Assembly (NCBI RefSeq): GCF_933775445.1
Contig: NC_065877.1
Coordinates: 37,088,694-37,152,693, forward strand
Source: Argentina anserina
Taxonomy: Eukaryota; Streptophyta; Magnoliopsida; Rosales; Rosaceae
Direction: 5' to 3'
Length of the DNA: 64,000 nt
Shown here: in pieces, positions 48,591-63,979 of the stretch
Numbering within the stretch: position 1 is the stretch's first letter
How the letters are laid out: each line of letters begins with the position of its first letter
Notes under the pieces: model-generated
What the model saw: only the letters and a program-made list of their open reading frames with translations
The model's database searches: none
What the model was told of the DNA's origin: nothing
Made by a program: the position numbers and the translations under genes

Positions 48591-51143
48591 CTACAAAGTC
48601 CAGACAAACCATGGCTTATCCTCCCTCGGCCCTTCTAATGTGCGGTAGACATACATCTTCTCAACTTTTTGCTCATCATCGAGAACCAATTCCTTCTGAT
48701 CATTTTCATTTATGATCTCCACATTAAGGCCCGGCATGTTCATTGCAAGAGTCTTGCAGCCCCCAAGAGTTACTTCACAGGACGACATCCAAAGGGATCG
48801 CATTGTTTCATACTTCCTCACGTCCTTCAGAAGTGCCCCATCACCGAACGGGCTGTCCCTAATCTCAAGCTTCCTTAGCTTCTTGCATCCATTCAATACA
48901 TAAAGCATACCTTTGTCGCTATTTCCAGCAAATCCAATAGAAAGCATCTCAAGCTGCTCCGCATACATCCCAATGTAAAGGAAAACATGGTCAGTCAAAA
49001 GGCCAGAGAGTGACAACCGCCTAAGCTTTTTGCATGCCTGAACAATTGCCCCAAAACCTTCATCTAGTGGCTGCAGAGTGACAGGGTCAGGTTTCATGGG
49101 ATCAAGGAGTGCCAACCTGAACCGTATGAAATTAGGGCAGTTCTTAGCAACAGTTAAGAGAGCAGCATTGGTCATCTGCTGGCAGAAGTAAAGCAAAGAA
49201 TGAAGCTTTGGACAGCCAGCAGATATGGCAACAAGGCCTTCTTCTGTTACAGCGGCATGCCCAACTCCAAATGGATCAGAGGGAAACACTCTCAATTCTT
49301 GCAATTCTTTACAAGTTGAAGCTACTACAGCTAGTCCTTTATCTCCGATACAATCAAGTATCTGTATGCATAAAGAAAACATTGTCAACGATTTTTCTTG
49401 TATGGAACAAACAAACAAAAACAGTGAAAATAAACGAAAGACCATACCCATAAACGTTGAAGTCTCCCACAGTTGCGAATTAATTTTATGAGATCGCTAC
49501 CGTGAACTCCAGGAGCATAGCTAAGGTTCAAAGATGTCAAACTCAAGCATATAGGATAGAAAGCTGGGAGAGAAGAAGAAGTAACCTCTAACAACCCTGA
49601 CAAGCTCTTAACTGATTTACATTTAAGTATGGCAGCCTTCAGTTTGCTGTAGGACTCAGAATCAGGATCTAGAACATAAGAGCCAATGCCCAAATCAACG
49701 AGTTGAGGTGACTGCATCAATAACTTTAGGAGAGTGTCGGGAGGGACAGCACGATTAACCCTCAGGACTTTGAGGTTTGGAGATCTAGCCACAAGTCTCT
49801 CGAGAGCAGCTAAATTGATTTCTCCTTTCAAGCATGCAAAATTCAGGGATACTAGAGAGGTACAGCTTTCGGGAAAGCAGCTAAGCCAATGGCCTCTATG
49901 ATCATCAATGTCATTTTCCTGCAGATCCAGCTCCTTAATAAACCTATATAGAATAAAGATTGGACGAAGTTAGGCATACAACAATGTCCGGTAAAACTCA
50001 ACTCAGTTGTGTAATATAACTTTATACCCTTCCTATTCGATTAAAAGTTTGGAGAGAAATATCAAATCTAAACAAGTCGATGGGTTAAAGATCATCAATT
50101 GGCATGATATACAGGTTAAGATAGCTTAAAAGTGAAACCCAAACTACTCCGTCCACAATTTTACCGTACAAATTCAGCAAAAAAGGATAGAAATCGAAAT
50201 AAATAACATGTGAACTTTTGAAATCGATACAGTTGGAAGTATAACTGATATAAACTCAAACGGTCAACACGAAAAAAGGTATGGAGACACAAGGATTAGT
50301 AAGCTGCAAACATGTTTACCACCAGAAACCAGTAGCAACAGAACTGTACATTAAAGACAACAAGAAAGCTACAAGTTCGCAACACAAAGAGGTCATTAAT
50401 GTAAATCCAAGTAAAGAGCTTCCTCATTGTACAAACTGTTGCTCACCACACCAGAGTTTGACTTCCAAACTCCATAAACAATGAATCTAACAAAGTAGGA
50501 CTGTACATAAATGGCCAGGAGTCAAAAGTAAGTGAAGCATCCCCTGTGTTAAAAAAAGCGCAACAAGCCCCCTAAACTCTAAATAGCATTAACTCAAGTA
50601 GGCTGAGATTAAGATAAGTATAACAACTGCAAATCACATTCCAAAAACTATCAAAATTAGCAACAAACATGGAAGGAAATAGTGAACTAACCTACAATTG
50701 GCAGCTACAGCAGCCAGGCCATCAGTGGTAAAGCCCTCGCAGCTAACAAGAACCAAAGACTTGAAATTGAGAAAAGACCTGGAAAGCAAATCAAGGGTTT
50801 CATCAGAGACCACCATTCTCTTGAGCTTGAGCTCCTCCAAGCCCACACGGTTATCAGCGAGGGCTTCAATCCAAGGGTCAACGGAGCCTCCCCAGTCATG
50901 AGGGACCAAGTCGAAGTCGGCAAAGTGAGGCTTCCCCTTCAAAGTAAGAGACTTGAGTCCCGGAAAGCGTGAAATGACTCTCTCAGGGCTGATGGCGTAG
51001 CAATTCCCAATGGCCACTCTCTCCCGGCTGAATCTCTCTATCTTATACCACGATTTGCACACCAACGACACGGCGTTTCGGTCCCTCTGATTCGTGACGA
51101 AGCCGAAGATGTACTCTATCACTTGGTCTGGGAAGTAATTCAT
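48591..51143 (-). CDS. AFB2: Auxin receptor F-box protein AFB2
   Basis: Three exons (51143-50692, 49943-49448, 49361-48591) give 572 residues, against 575 in Arabidopsis AFB2. The F-box is at residues 2-45 ([14 protein letters not shown] and [14 protein letters not shown]), and leucine-rich repeats fill the rest. Residues expected at the auxin and cofactor pocket are present: His73 in KGKPHFADF and the Arg in CPNFIRFRL. The closing repeat has [15 protein letters not shown]. As part of an SCF ubiquitin ligase in the nucleus it binds auxin and Aux/IAA proteins and marks the latter for degradation (known of the family). An in-frame ATG lies 18 bases upstream at 51161, but MNYFPD is the family start. 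The two introns sit where TIR1/AFB genes have them. The close match to AFB2 rather than AFB3 is from memory. Confidence 0.93.
48788..48808 (-). promoter_or_regulatory. miR393 target site in AFB2
   Basis: The plus strand here reads TCCAAAGGGATCGCATTGTTT, which equals miR393 (TCCAAAGGGATCGCATTGATC in DNA letters) at 19 of 21 positions, differing at 19 and 21. The mRNA is therefore complementary across the seed and cleavage site. miR393 cleavage of TIR1, AFB2 and AFB3 at this location is established. The site codes for the conserved MRSLWMSS stretch. Confidence 0.93.
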
Positions 51144-54100
51144 CCTTGCCTCTTTTACCATTCAATCACCGTTCACCAAATAATCGAAACAAAGAAATGA
51201 ACTTGCCCGCTTGCCAGTATTAACAGACAAAAAAGCACAAAAGACTCAATCGAACAACACTTCGAACCACAAAGGCAACAACTTTTGGAAGAATCCGAGA
51301 TGTCTACATGAATGAATGAAAGAAACCGAGCAGATCGAAGAAGATTGAAAAGCTAATAAACTAGCTAGCAATCCTCACAACTGAAATGATATCACTTTAT
51401 TTGTTTGACATGAGCTCAGATCTGCAGTGAAAGATGATGAGAGCAAGAAAGAAAGAAAAAGAGTAGCTGAAATTGAGGGAAGAAAACAGTGTTGAATTGG
51501 ATTTGATCAGTGTAGTGATGATCTAGAAATGAATAAGTGATGATTACATGTAGAAACAAAACAGAGAGGAAATGTTTAGCATAGATCTCTCAGAATATAT
51601 ATTATCCTGCGAGAGAGAGAGAGAGAGAGCTGTGGAAGCTCAAGCAAGCTCAGCGCTCTAGTGGCCAATTAAATTAAGCAGGGTTGTTGGTTTAGGGTTG
51701 GGCATCGGACGGTAGAGAAGGGAAAACAGGAAGCGAATCTAGACCGTGGAATGAGTGGGCATGCATGTGTCTTTATCACTGCTTCCGAACAAGGAAGGGC
51801 CTCTGTCTCTGCCAAAGTCATTACTAAAGATATCAGCGATGGACTGACATCCCATATCCCATATCAAATCATATTCGCTTGCTCCCCAATTACCAAAACA
51901 CCCCCCCCAGCAATCCCCTTTGAGATAAGGTTGGCCGAGCCTTCGACGCGTGTCCACACCTCGCAGCGAGTGGTGCCATTTCTATACTCTCTCGCGCTGC
52001 AACTTCTTCGGGGAGAAAGAATCCGTCTTTTTCTTTATGCGTCAGAAAATAACTCTTCTTTTTTTTTTCCTCTTTGTTTGGTATCGTTCATTTTCTACGT
52101 GGACTTTGGTTTGCTACTACAGTACTGCCTAGTGGCCAGTGCTGCTGCTGTTGTTTTTACTGGACGAGTGCGATACAGTTACTGTGTGGATAAAAAGTGA
52201 GTGAGTAATGATGACGGGGTGGGGGATTTTTCTTTCACTTTATTAAACTTTGCTTCAATGATCTTCATCGGATAATGACTGTAGCTTGAGTGATTGACCT
52301 TGAAAACTCGGCAGCAGTAGTTACGTAGTAGAAGGAATAGTAAACAGTAAAAAAGGTAAATACGGATGTTGAATGAATTCGTGATGATGAGGATCAATAG
52401 ATTCGTAAGAGTGCTGTAACTAGGGTCTAGGTGTACTGTATACCGTACCGTACGTGGACGTCATTGGTTGCTTAACCTACGTACAACTTTCCTAATAAGT
52501 TTTTTGGAGCTACCTGTAGTGTGCGTATGCGGCAGATTAGAATTTAGAAGAGTGAGAAGACCAGACTCTATTATATATGCCACTACTGTCATATCTAGAT
52601 GTTTAATAATTGCATTGCGTACATACTCTGAGTCCTCTCTCTGGCATTAACTTTTCATGGATCAATTAACCGGCTGGCTTAATTACCACATGATCCATAC
52701 AGATATTTATCTATCAATCACTTTGAAAAGAGGCCTCAATTAGTGACCATGATGGAGGTGGCCGGTGGAGAATTCCGTAGCTGCGATGCCTAGCGCGCTA
52801 ATGCTACATTATATATACAGTAGAAGACGGATGGATATGTATTGTTGGGCGGTGGCTTTATATTGCGTGCCATATAATTGTGGTTATCAGGGAAATTATA
52901 TGCAATGCATTATGTAAATATATATATGTGGATATATCGAGGGAAGAAGAGGCGAAATCACAATCACATTCCTTAATACTCCCTTGATTATTTATGTGTG
53001 CGCTATATGTTGAGAGTGGAGGGCGGCCTTGATCGAGACTAGAGAACTGAGACGGATGTGCGCATGCATCGCGTGGTCCTTGCTACCTGCTCGCACCTTA
53101 GCTTGCCTCTTGAAACTGGTCCACACTGGTATACTAATTAGTTTCCTGGCTTGGCTAGGCCGGCCTGCCAATACCTCCCTTGTCGCCGTCGATCGTATTG
53201 GTGCTTACTTGATCGATCACTAGTAATCTCAAGCACAAGACAAGATCGACAGACTGACAATTAATGGATCGTCGTACCTACGTGGTCCATCTCCTTCTCT
53301 CTTTTAAAGCAACAACACAACTAGCCTGCCTACAATGACTACAGATCGAACCAACCTGCGACTGCGTGTGCAAGAAAACGTACTACTTAAGATGGATCGT
53401 CGCCTTTATCATATTACAGATCTGGTCTGTCCTCGATCAGATGATCGATCCTCTCATTTGTATTGGTGTGCATGCGTGCGTGTGTTTTTAAGTTATGCAA
53501 TCGGCCACTACCTACATATGGACATGGCGATTAGGCCTCTCTGGAACCATTTACAGTCACTACATTTACATTAAAATCACAAAGTCCCAAAGTCCTAACC
53601 AAATCGAATTAGCGATCTCTTGCAGTCTTGCTGACATACAATATTGCATCTCTAATTATCCAAGTCAGAAGGGCAGCTGAATCTGGATCTAGACTACAGT
53701 ATGTGAAACAACAGCCAGCCAAAACTGGCTGTAGCATCAGCAAACAGTACCAGTAGCTTAAGTTGTTAGCTTGATTGATGAGGCATGAACTAAACAAAAG
53801 GGCATCAACCATCCGCCAGGCTTTTCTCTACACTCTTCTTTCAGGTATCATCTGAAAACATCTCAACCCACACTCGACTTCTTAACCACAAGCTAGTCTA
53901 CACCAGGACTAATTAGCTTCATATCTCTTGCAAGATAAGTTACTCAATCCAAACAACCTCATGTTCGATATTCTAGCATCCTAGGGCCGGAGGAATTCAT
54001 GACACATATTGTAGGGAGGGTCTTGTGGCTCCAGTAAGCAATGAGGAAGGAAAAAGCTGCAATTTGCATTTCAGAAATTTGCAGCGTACTAGTCTAGACT

Positions 54101-54609
54101 CCCATCTTACATAAGATAATCTCAAGCTACCCTGATACGATATATGCCAATTGCCAAAGGATTAAGAGATTCAAAAAGCTGCTCTGATCAGCCAACATAA
54201 GAATGGAGAGATATATTACCAGGAAGTAGCAACTACTGCGCTATATCAGAGGAAATAGAGCTCTCATTGTTATCAAAGTATAGGCTAATCAAACACAGAC
54301 AGTTTTCAAGCCCTCATACAAGTTAAGTGTTGGTCACTACCACCATCAAGGCAGAGTGACATGAAAAAATTATGAACAGACAGCTTTAGCCTTTAAGGAA
54401 CCATCTTGTTATCTAACCATGTAATGAAATGATACATTGCATAATAGTTAACCACCCACCAATTGAGGCATGCAAAAAAAATGAAAAGACAAACAATACA
54501 GAGTATGCAAAGTATTCAATGATCCATTATCATCCACTGCACATTTGAGGGATTGTGACATAGTAAAAAAAATTATCCTTTCAAACAGAGCAATCAAAAA
54601 GTTGCTCAA
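51144..54609. other. AFB2 upstream region and long spacer
   Basis: 3.4 kb with no supported gene. The first part (to about 51700) should be the AFB2 leader and promoter, including a GA tract at 51611-51629. Some candidate frames (such as 51751-52200) do not resemble known proteins. The 53700-54600 part is probably transcript or terminator sequence of the downstream minus-strand gene, but nothing proves this. Confidence 0.45.
51611..51629. repeat. (GA)n microsatellite upstream of AFB2
   Basis: An uninterrupted GA run of 19 bp, about 470 bp before the AFB2 start. Confidence 0.9.
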
Positions 54610-54816
54610 TCAAACCAATGTCAACAGAACTAGCGTGCGATGCTTCAATAAGGAAATCTTCATATAAGCAACTACCATGGTGCCAAATGGCCACAGCAAA
54701 TCATGTCCTTTCCCAATACGTCTTGGTAGATCAATGTTCTCCTTTTTCTCCTCATAGAAACCTGGCTGGTTTCCCCTCTTAAGAACCCTGAACAGGTCTA
54801 CATAGAGGGACCAGAT
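54610..54816 (-). other. ATG-poor open frame of 68 codons, uncertain
   Basis: Bounded by stops at 54817-54819 and 54610-54612, the minus-strand frame has a protein-like composition: a hydrophilic stretch with LKRGNQPGFYEEKKENIDL, then GHDLLWPFGTMVVAYMK. The only ATGs come late. It might be an exon remnant or chance. I do not recognise a family. It is not joined in frame to the neighbouring CHZ-like gene through the GTCAGT donor downstream of that gene's stop. Confidence 0.2.
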
Positions 54817-55224
54817 TTAGTCTTAGCCTAGTCAAATCAAGAAGCTCTTGAGCTTTTAGCTTCCTACCTAAAGCTCTCAAATGCACGGGGCATCGATTTT
54901 ATATAAACTTCACCTAGTTTGGAGTGTGATTATGGTATGGTGCATTTGTACTTAAGCAATTATTCACATATATCTAGCAAAATGCTAAGACAAAGCCATA
55001 TGAATGCACGCATAAAAGAAGAAAATACCATATATAAATCCAACAGGAAAGAAAATATAGTTAGACGCTCCAGTTTACATCAGGGTATCCAGAGCCGATT
55101 GTACTGGGAAAGGGGCAGTTAAGTAGCATAACCTCATGAACAAAGCACTAATACTAACAGACTATTTCCGAAAACATAATGTGGCTAATTTTGGTAGCGC
55201 ACTGACCTCTCTGCTCAAACTTGT

Positions 55225-55785
55225 CTAATCATCGCTATCATCACTGTCATCGTCTTGGTTGTTATCACTTCGAATGTAAACCCCAGGCTGAACCTGCCGT
55301 CTTCGAGTCCTTGAAGGAAGAATGTTGTCCAAATCGACTTCAGCGAGAGGATCGTCCGATAAATCGCTGTCCCCATCTTCGAATTCGCTTCCACCGTCGC
55401 TGCTGCTGGAGGAGGAGGAGTCGCTGCTGTCCTCGCCGTCTTCATCTTCGTCTTCTTCAATGAGTATACCTTTGCCCTTATCAGCTCTCATAGTCCCCTT
55501 CCCCTTAGGATCCACCTCGGAATTCCCATTTGAGTCTTCACCATCTTCCTCTTCTTCTTCTTCTTTGTAATCCTCTTCGTCCTCCTCGTCTTCAACTTGG
55601 GGATCTGCATTGGCTTGTAGTTCAACTTCAGTGAGTGAGGATTGTTGGGTTGTTGCTTCAGAGCTGCTGCCGGAGAGATGAAGCTTCTGGGATTTGGTGG
55701 GGTAGTCGGCTTGGTCTTCGGAGGAGGGATCGGGTTTTCGCTTGGCGGGCAATGTGGTTTCTTCGTGGTCCTTAGTTTCGGCCAT
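55225..55785 (-). CDS. CHZ-like histone chaperone, highly acidic
   Basis: An intronless coding frame of 186 residues. The middle is an extended acidic and serine tract (EDEEDEEDYKEEEEEE, later EDEDEDGEDSSDS). Near the C-terminus, LAEVDLDNILPSRTRR followed by VQPGVYI fits the CHZ motif, which contacts H2A.Z-H2B dimers. Plants have CHZ1-type chaperones for H2A.Z (known). The basic Lys/Arg stretch near residue 15 (AKRKPD) could be a nuclear signal. A donor-like GTCAGT 18 bases after the stop suggests a 3' UTR intron. It could also be an unrelated acidic protein that shares only the short motif. Confidence 0.7.
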   Translation of the reverse strand: MAETKDHEETTLPAKRKPDPSSEDQADYPTKSQKLHLSGSSSEATTQQSSLTEVELQANADPQVEDEEDEEDYKEEEEEEDGEDSNGNSEVDPKGKGTMRADKGKGILIEEDEDEDGEDSSDSSSSSSSDGGSEFEDGDSDLSDDPLAEVDLDNILPSRTRRRQVQPGVYIRSDNNQDDDSDDSDD

Positions 55786-57020
55786 GAAGCTGCTCTCTAG
55801 TGCTTGGGAGGGATGAATTAGGGTTTTGGGGGTTTCTGTGAAGAGGCAGCATCAACTCCACAAGAGGAGAGACGGGTTGACAAGATCTCCAATTCAAGCT
55901 AAGCCACGTTTAAGTAGCCCTACGTTTTTCCCTGCTATACAACTCGGGCCACAGGCCCATAACACGAACGTGCTTTTGGTCTTTTGGACACTATACAAGA
56001 TCTTTGTTTTGCTTTTTTTTTTTTTATTAATTATTTTCCACAAGGTAAAATTCATTCTCTTTGTGTTGTCAAACACCACCATAAATCCGTAAATGGATTA
56101 ATGATCACATCTCTATTTCAATCATCAATAAAAATATAAAATGTTAGAAACAAAAGCCTCAAACCAATTCTCAAAACAACATGAGCTGAGCATACCAGCT
56201 TTTGTGACAAAATATGCGACAAGGTTTTGTTCGTCTAACATGTTAGTATGAGCTAATATCAATAAGGGTAGTAGAGTGTGTGAGTTTCAAGGTATTGAAG
56301 GAAAACATATTTTTATGGTTATAAGTTTTAAGTGTAAACTTCATGCTTCTATACTGGATTTAGTCATGATGAGCAACTTCATTTTGATATGAGCGTATGT
56401 AATGTCAAATAATGTGTACGTATGTTTTTGTGTGACTCAATTTGATGTATAACGAAATGAAACTGGTTGAATTGACACAATTCTCTATTATAATAAAAAT
56501 AACCAATTTCATTCATCTCAAGCTATAATGAGTTTCATATTAAGATCAAAGGTAAGAAACAACAACGAACGTGAAACGCTCTGTTAGTCATCGATCATGA
56601 AAAATTACCTAGAAAAATCAAATAATTTCTATGTTGAAACCATAATGTGCAAGGCAAAACAGAACTTGTAACCTTACTGGGATGCAATAGAGAGACCTTA
56701 CATAGAGGGAGTCTCTTTCTCTTTTTCTTTTTCTTTTTTTTGTTTGAAACTTTAAACCGTAGATATATATTATGACATGTCAAGAAAATAGTCGTAGGAA
56801 AAATGTGGAGAGGAAAATTCAAATAAAAAATGAGTGAAACAAAGAAAAGTGGTGGCGGTGTCTGTGTAAAATAATAATAGTCGCAATTTGATATCAATAT
56901 GTCCCGGAAGAATCCGCCAGCGCCAGCCAAAAATAACAAGACCAGATTGGCTCCTCCTCCTCCTCTTCTAATCTCTTCGAGAGATCCCCGAATTTCCCAG
57001 ATCCAGTCTAGCCTCTCGAA
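55786..57020. promoter_or_regulatory. Divergent promoter region, CHZ-like (minus) and LCB2 (plus)
   Basis: A 1.2-kb spacer without a gene. CHZ-like starts at its left end and LCB2 at its right end. The central part is AT-rich, and the last 90 bp are pyrimidine-rich leader. Confidence 0.5.
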
Positions 57021-60142
<3,122 letters not shown>

Positions 60143-61451
60143 TTAAGAGGCGCTGTTTATCCTGCCATTCTCATTGTGGACTACTAAATGAGGTCAGGAG
60201 AGGGGGGAGGGAAGAAGCTGGAGTATCTGGATTAGTAGTCTAGCTACGATAAGTGATCTCACTTGTACTAGCCCTGTGATTTAACATGTGGTATATGCTG
60301 TCTGCTTGTAATGTGTCATAATTTTCGACATCAACGTCTGTACCACCATGCTTGTTTCAATATTATAAGGCGTCCCTGTTCAGTTGTTCATACACCCTCA
60401 TCTTGTTGGTCGGGAATTTGCATTTTGTTGGGGTTTTCCGTTTTATGCAACGGCTTCGCTGTAGGCGTCCGTGGTGTTGCTTTGGGATCCATCTTTTTAC
60501 TTCAGTTTAGATGTCTCCCGTCTCATTGTTAGATAACTTTTGCTGGGTATCTTAGTTTTGTGCCCAGATGAGTGTTAAGAATTTGGTTTCTCATCATGAT
60601 GTACTGATCAAAAACTATCTACAACTGCTACTGCTTCTAATAAGTGACAAGAAGAATCCAATGTTTGGCGACTTTGGCCAGTAATGAATGTGTATGCTCC
60701 ACTGACTCTAATCCTGCACTGGCTTCTCTATCTCCGAACAAATTAGTATAGAAAAAATTGTGTTTGTTGATGGATGCTATAACCTAGAAAGAACTGAAAA
60801 TTTGAAATTGGATTATGAAAGCAAGCTAGCTTGGTTTTCAATAATTAGACAACAAAGTTAACATGGTTAATGCAATGGGAATGACTCGATCGGTGACATT
60901 CAAAACGAAGCAAGTGGTGAGTTGGGAGGTAAATAGGTAGCTAGTGACTTGGTTTAATTTCCTGTGCATGCCGTCCAAGTGGCAGCGACACTGATCGACT
61001 TGTTGACGGTAAAGAGGAAAATATGGGAGTTTTGCTTTGGACAGATGAGAACAACTTTCAGTACACAATTATTACTTCTCTCCAATAATAATTAGCTGAA
61101 TTCATGAATTAATTAGCTGACAATATTCCAGTCGATTAATTAATTTATCTCTTCCGTAGAGACTAGATAAATTATATCAATCTTCCATGATCAATTTGCT
61201 AAATAGCAGTACCGGTACCCTCCCTATCTGGAAGAAGGAAAGCTCGGAGCTAGGTCTCAATAATGTCTCATGATTCGTTCGATCTATATAGAAAATATAC
61301 AGGAAACAATAAGGACATAAGCAGATAAGCTTATATATGGTACGAGTGTAGCATACGCAAAGATTCCCCTGCTAATATTTATCATTACGTAGAGCGGTTC
61401 CTTCTTCTCCCTCTCTTTTTCCTGGAATGAATATATGGAACTGCAAATTGC

Positions 61452-61473
61452 AGAGAGAGAGAGAGAGAGAGAG
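61452..61473. repeat. (GA)n microsatellite
   Basis: A 22-bp AG run about 860 bp before the FUS3 start. Confidence 0.9.
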
Positions 61474-62088
61474 TAGTGTACATCACATGGTTTTGTGTTT
61501 GTGTTTGGTTTTCCGTTTCGATCACATGAAGGAGAGAAAGAAAGGGAGAGATAAGGCCAAGCTCAATACACCAGCTCAAGCTCATTAAGCCCAAACCCGC
61601 CATTGTTTTCTGGTGCATGAAAAACCTCAGAACTTTTGCAACACCTGTACGGTGACATTGCTTCCTTCACCGTCCATCCGTCCCCTCTCTCTTGGCCATT
61701 CCTCAACTACCTCCACTGCACTACTCCACACTTCTCAACGCTAACCCCTATCCGATCCTCTTCCTCCCTAACCACAGTTATACTTTACCACAGTCACTGA
61801 TTTTACCAAAACGCTTCCACTTAATCTCAGAGCGCCCATGAATGCATATTGTACATTTGTCATGCAACCCAGGTTGCTCTGCGCCACGGTAATCACCTCA
61901 AACCCTAATTTGCCTGTGGATGAATACCCACTATCCCGCATTTACATAAACAATAGTAACCACACAATGAAAACAAAAGAGGTGTAAAAAAGGAGATAGA
62001 GGGGAATGCAGCTTGCACAAATGTCATGACTGAAGATCCAAAACCAGGCACTAAAACCCGGCCTCCTCTATCTTGCCAAAAATAGCAC

Positions 62089-62091
<3 letters not shown>

Positions 62092-62126
<35 letters not shown>
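62092..62126. repeat. (GA)n microsatellite near the FUS3 start
   Basis: A 35-bp AG run about 210 bp before the FUS3 ATG, likely in the core promoter or leader. Confidence 0.95.
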
Positions 62127-62129
<3 letters not shown>

Positions 62130-62335
62130 AGGGGAGGAGTCACCTCTACTAGTACAAAGAGCACCCAGTTCGTGATTGCCGAGCGTCCAAAGGTAGCTCA
62201 ATTTGGATCTGCACTGAGCTACAGTAGTCGTTACTTACATTTTCACACAAACCCAGACCAGCAGAAGAAGAGAGGAAGCAGCTAGCTCTAACCGAGAAAA
62301 AGAAAAGCCCTCGATCATATAGCTGCAGCCAGCTA

Positions 62336-63979
62336 ATGATGATGGACCAAACCCACGCCGCACTCCACAGCAAAACCGAGGCCTTTACCTTAAGGGCAGG
62401 TGTTAACGAGCTCGGCTTTCTCACTACCACTACTACTCGTGATCAGGAGGTTGACAGCAACCGCAACACCCTCAACAATGTCAACTCCTCCTTTCACGGG
62501 TCGGGTCATCCCGGGTCGATGCGTGACCTTGTTCATGCCGTCTCAACTTTTGGTGTGCAGAGGAAGAAACGGATGGTGAGGCAGAGGCGAGCCACCACCT
62601 TCAACTTTCAGCTCTCTTTTGCCATCCCCAGCTCCCACGTGCTCCCTTCCGCTTCCCTACCTGCACGTGTGAGATTTATCTTCCCCTTCCCCCTTTCCCT
62701 CTTCCCTTCCTAATTAACCTTCAAGTTTTGACTTGCTCTCTGTTAATTGTCCTGAATTATTGTTTGTTTTCTTTAGCTTTTGTTGGATCTGTGACTGTTT
62801 AACAAGCAACCAGTGACTTTGGACTCGGATGTTGTAGATCCGGCCCGATATCTTGTCTTCAGGGGCAGGATTTGATCGATTAACCCGTGTGATGAATTCG
62901 ATCGATTTCAATATGTGTCAATTTTACAAGAACGAGTTTGAGGCACTCTAGCTAGCTACGACATAATTTTAGTTTTAATGGAAAAAGAGCTCTTTATCTT
63001 TTTCAGATCTTAGAATTTGACCGAGCTTTAATTAAACCTCATTCAAAACTCTAGATCGACATTTTATTACTCTGTTTGGTTTTAATGTTTATAGCTTTAT
63101 ACTAAATTCCACGTAAACGTTTTGTGCCGCTATGTAAATAGTGATGATAGATTCAGTCTCTAATATAAAGTATGGTCACATATTTTTTTAGCTATCCTTG
63201 GGATGGATGAGCTCATTCTTTCTCTTCAAGGAGTATTCATGGATTGGTTTGTCCTGTTATATATGACATACTACTGAGTGGTAGAAGATATATGTTGTAA
63301 GCTCTAAGATAAATAGGAATTCATTTACTGAACAATAATCATGCAGATTTTAGTTAAGCACCCTATTGCAAATCACGATTTGGTTCCCTCATGTTGTCCA
63401 ATGATGTACGTAATATATTGTTTTTCTTTTTTCTTCGAAGACTAACATGACATTGGTGATGTTCTCCATTTATCCTTTCATCTTCCCTAGAACATATATG
63501 GCACGTTTTGAACGATAGGACAAGATAGTCAAGGTGGGTTGTGGATTATTGACAAAATGACTAGTCTCTGTTGTCGATCATCAATTAAAGTTATTATGTG
63601 TTTTGTCGATAATTGAAGATAATGATTAGGAGCCTTGTCGATTATCGAAAGAAATGATTAGGTGTTTCTGTTGATTTTTGAAGAATATTCCTAAAATTTC
63701 TTATTGTATTAGGCGTGTGAATATAACTATATAAATATGTTGTTGTTATCAATAGTTCAAACACATTTGGTACTTTTCAAAATGACTGTTACACAATTTT
63801 CCTTTATTATAATTATCTATGCTTGATCAAGAAAGTGTTCTTCATTGCATGTGTATTATTTTTAAAAATGATTCTTGATGCTTTACCAGGTAACTGATCC
63901 TGCAAGGTTGAGATTTCTTTTCCAAAAGGAACTTAGGAACAGTGATGTGAGCAGTCTCAGAAGGGTGGTACTCCCTAAG
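62336..63979 (+). CDS. FUS3: B3-domain transcription factor FUSCA3, first two exons (partial)
   Basis: Exon 1 is 62336-62668 and exon 2 is 63890-63979, joined in frame; the gene continues past the window edge. Three consecutive ATGs open the frame (62336, 62339, 62342), and the first was used. The end of exon 1 has the basic block KKRMVRQRRA and SHVLPSASLPAR, and exon 2 begins the B3 domain with LRFLFQKELRNSDVSSLRR and VVLPK, matching FUS3 more closely than ABI3 or LEC2. FUS3 is a seed maturation regulator that binds RY elements and controls storage, dormancy and ABA/GA balance (known). The 1.2-kb first intron contains a minisatellite. The GTGAGA donor at 62669 was preferred because it leaves phase 0. 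Confidence 0.92.
63544..63695. repeat. 32-bp minisatellite in FUS3 intron 1
   Basis: Units starting TGTCGAT begin at 63572, 63604 and 63636, followed by a degenerate copy near 63669 and probably preceded by another near 63544. Each contains an ATTATCGA- or AATTGAAG-like core and ATGATTAGG. Copies are imperfect, so the array is old or was never homogenised. Confidence 0.75.

Larger units (their letters stand above)
60143..62335. other. LCB2 3' UTR, spacer and FUS3 upstream region
   Basis: No gene is supported in 2.2 kb. RY-core hexamers TGCATG occur at 60965-60970 and 61614-61619, the second about 720 bp before FUS3. GA tracts lie at 61452-61473 and 62092-62126, the latter probably within the FUS3 leader. 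Confidence 0.5.

Noticed and set aside
53709..53735. Short hairpin with ACAGCCAG / CTGGCTGT arms as a microRNA precursor
   Set aside because: The stem is only about 8 bp and does not extend into a precursor-length duplex.
55322..55570. Plus-strand frame rich in Ser over the CHZ-like gene
   Set aside because: It is the antisense of the acidic Glu/Asp/Ser tract.
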